From: Candidatus Zhuqueibacterota bacterium
Lineage (GTDB): Bacteria; KSB1; UBA2214
Direction: 5' to 3'
Length of the DNA: 7,096 nt
Assembly: GCA_022706175.1 (NCBI GenBank)
Contig: JAKJDB010000128.1
Location: 1-7,096, forward strand
Shown here in pieces: positions 6,614 to 7,096 of this stretch. Each line of letters opens with the position of its first letter. The first letter of the stretch is position 1. The notes below the pieces were generated by a model. The model did not search any database. It had not been told where the DNA came from and worked only from the letters and a program-made list of their open reading frames with translations. The position numbers and the translations under genes were made by a program.

Positions 6614-6690
6614 TCGATGCGCAGGAACAGCTTGAGCAGCGCGGCCGCTTCGGGCGATTTGGCGATTTGGTTCCATTTGTCGTTCATCAT
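6604..6690 (-). CDS. Possible 28-residue small ORF just upstream of the cyclase
   Basis: This short frame begins ATGATG at 6690 and encodes MMNDKWNQIAKSPEAAALLK followed by LFLRIDEI. In 23 of its 28 codons the third base is G or C, as in the neighbouring real genes, and the second half would form an amphipathic helix. It is in the same frame as the cyclase, ends in TGA, and only five codons separate that stop from the cyclase GTG. It could be a small leader peptide translated together with the cyclase, or the real N-terminus of the cyclase broken by a stop. It has no good Shine-Dalgarno sequence of its own. An 11-codon ORF beginning right after the previous gene's stop (TGAATG) ends overlapping its ATGATG, so ribosomes could re-initiate. 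I do not recognise it as a family. Confidence 0.25.
   Translation of the reverse strand: MMNDKWNQIAKSPEAAALLKLFLRIDEI
6654..6669. repeat. 8-bp tandem duplication inside the small ORF
   Basis: GCGATTTG is repeated directly (6654-6661 and 6662-6669). It lies about 40 bp from the 7-bp duplication, so two slippage-type repeats sit in the same short intergenic stretch. Removing one copy would break the reading frame of the small ORF. Confidence 0.8.
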
Positions 6691-6722
6691 CCGGGCTCGT
6701 AGAAAAAGATCGTGCGGTTCAT

Positions 6723-7096
6723 TCAGTATCTTCTCACGACATAGGAGAGCTGATCGTTTTGGAACTTGGCCAATTCCTCAGCCGCCGGCGGCCGCTGACG
6801 CCAGCGCGCCAACGCCCGTTGCGTGTCAGCCAGGATCTCCTGTTCGATTTTGATCTGCCGTCGCGTAAAGGAGCGATCGCCCACCAGTCTGTTGGAATCG
6901 AGATAATCCGGATTTTTTTTGTCATGATACAGACGGGCGTGTTTGCGTTGAAAGCTGCGGTTCAGGGCCGAGTGATGTTTGCCGTCGAGCACCTTGTCCA
7001 CCGGCCCTGCGCCGGCCCACAGCGGCACAGCGATGCTGCACAGGGGCTCGCCTAACAGACACCACAGTGTGGTGAGCAGCGGCGGCTCGCCCGGCT
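6723..7096 (-). CDS. C-terminal part of a probable Ntn-hydrolase (peptidase C45/acyltransferase-like), cut by right edge
   Basis: The frame is open to the window edge and gives the last 123 residues of a longer protein. The segment LLTTLWCLLGEPLCSIAVPL, followed by a WAGAGPV stretch, resembles the C-terminal region of bacterial carcinine hydrolase/isopenicillin-N acyltransferase-like proteins (peptidase C45, Ntn-hydrolase fold), in which a TTMW-x(n)-G-x-P-x(n)-VPLW pattern recurs. This rests on remembered family patterns. The N-terminal catalytic cysteine, which would prove it, is outside the window. The rest is basic and helical (RQIKIEQEILADTQRALARW). The protein ends in YVVRRY at a TGA. 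It lies 134 bp upstream of the cyclase start on the same strand, with no terminator seen, so it may head the same transcript. The coding call is solid; the family call is moderate. Confidence 0.6.
   Translation of the reverse strand, partial: PGEPPLLTTLWCLLGEPLCSIAVPLWAGAGPVDKVLDGKHHSALNRSFQRKHARLYHDKKNPDYLDSNRLVGDRSFTRRQIKIEQEILADTQRALARWRQRPPAAEELAKFQNDQLSYVVRRY

Noticed and set aside
5092..6702. A 536-codon open frame on the plus strand, opposite the cyclase
   Set aside because: It is a mirror of the high-GC3 cyclase gene. Its translation is rich in His, Gln, Asp and Gly with no recognisable domain, while the minus strand has a complete catalytic cyclase.
6688..6723. An 11-codon ORF starting at the ATG right after the C45-like stop
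   Set aside because: It is too short and lacks its own ribosome site. It is kept only as a possible re-initiation step in the note on the small ORF.

Overview
This window comes from an uncultured-looking, moderately GC-rich bacterium. It is most likely a diderm of the FCB or KSB1/Calditrichota kind. The hint comes from the acyl-CoA synthetase, whose C-terminal signature (SDGEKYSPEGIEE-like, then YIDQ-x-MLYNNQ-x-PYTVALLVPN-like) I associate with that group, and from the C45-type hydrolase remnant at the right edge. Genes start on ATG or GTG behind Shine-Dalgarno sequences, and TGA works as an ordinary stop. This placement is inference, not proof.

Layout, left to right. (1) Positions 1-828, minus strand: the N-terminal part of DNA primase DnaG, cut by the window edge just inside the Toprim domain. 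(2) Positions 911-2824, plus strand: a complete long-chain acyl-CoA synthetase, divergent from dnaG across a gap of about 80 bp and closed by a strong bidirectional hairpin terminator. (3) Positions 2915-3175, minus strand: a small exported protein of unknown function. (4) Positions 3176-3418: a divergent intergenic region with an AT-rich promoter zone and two perfect inverted repeats that share the motif ACAAACAGC. (5) Positions 3419-4513, plus strand: a uroporphyrinogen-decarboxylase/MtaA-superfamily protein. Its last 14 bp overlap, tail to tail, the end of (6), a minus-strand D-lyxose ketol-isomerase (cupin). (7) Positions 5086-6588, minus strand: a class III adenylate cyclase with two GAF domains. 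(8) Positions 6604-6690: a possible 28-residue ORF in the cyclase frame, separated from it by one TGA that lies in a 7-bp tandem duplication. (9) Positions 6723 to the right edge, minus strand: the C-terminal end of a probable Ntn-hydrolase (peptidase C45/acyltransferase-like) protein.

How the parts fit. The minus-strand genes from the right edge to 4500 (C45-like hydrolase, small ORF, cyclase, lyxose isomerase) run in one direction with short gaps and could be one transcript, which would pair a cAMP-making sensor with a sugar isomerase. The URO-D-like gene faces them. dnaG and the acyl-CoA synthetase are housekeeping or lipid genes with no obvious link to the rest. I see no CRISPR array, transposon, phage gene, tRNA or rRNA. 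I did not find a clear novel multi-gene system. The parts most worth a second look are the paired leader hairpins before the URO-D-like gene and the interrupted frame in front of the cyclase.
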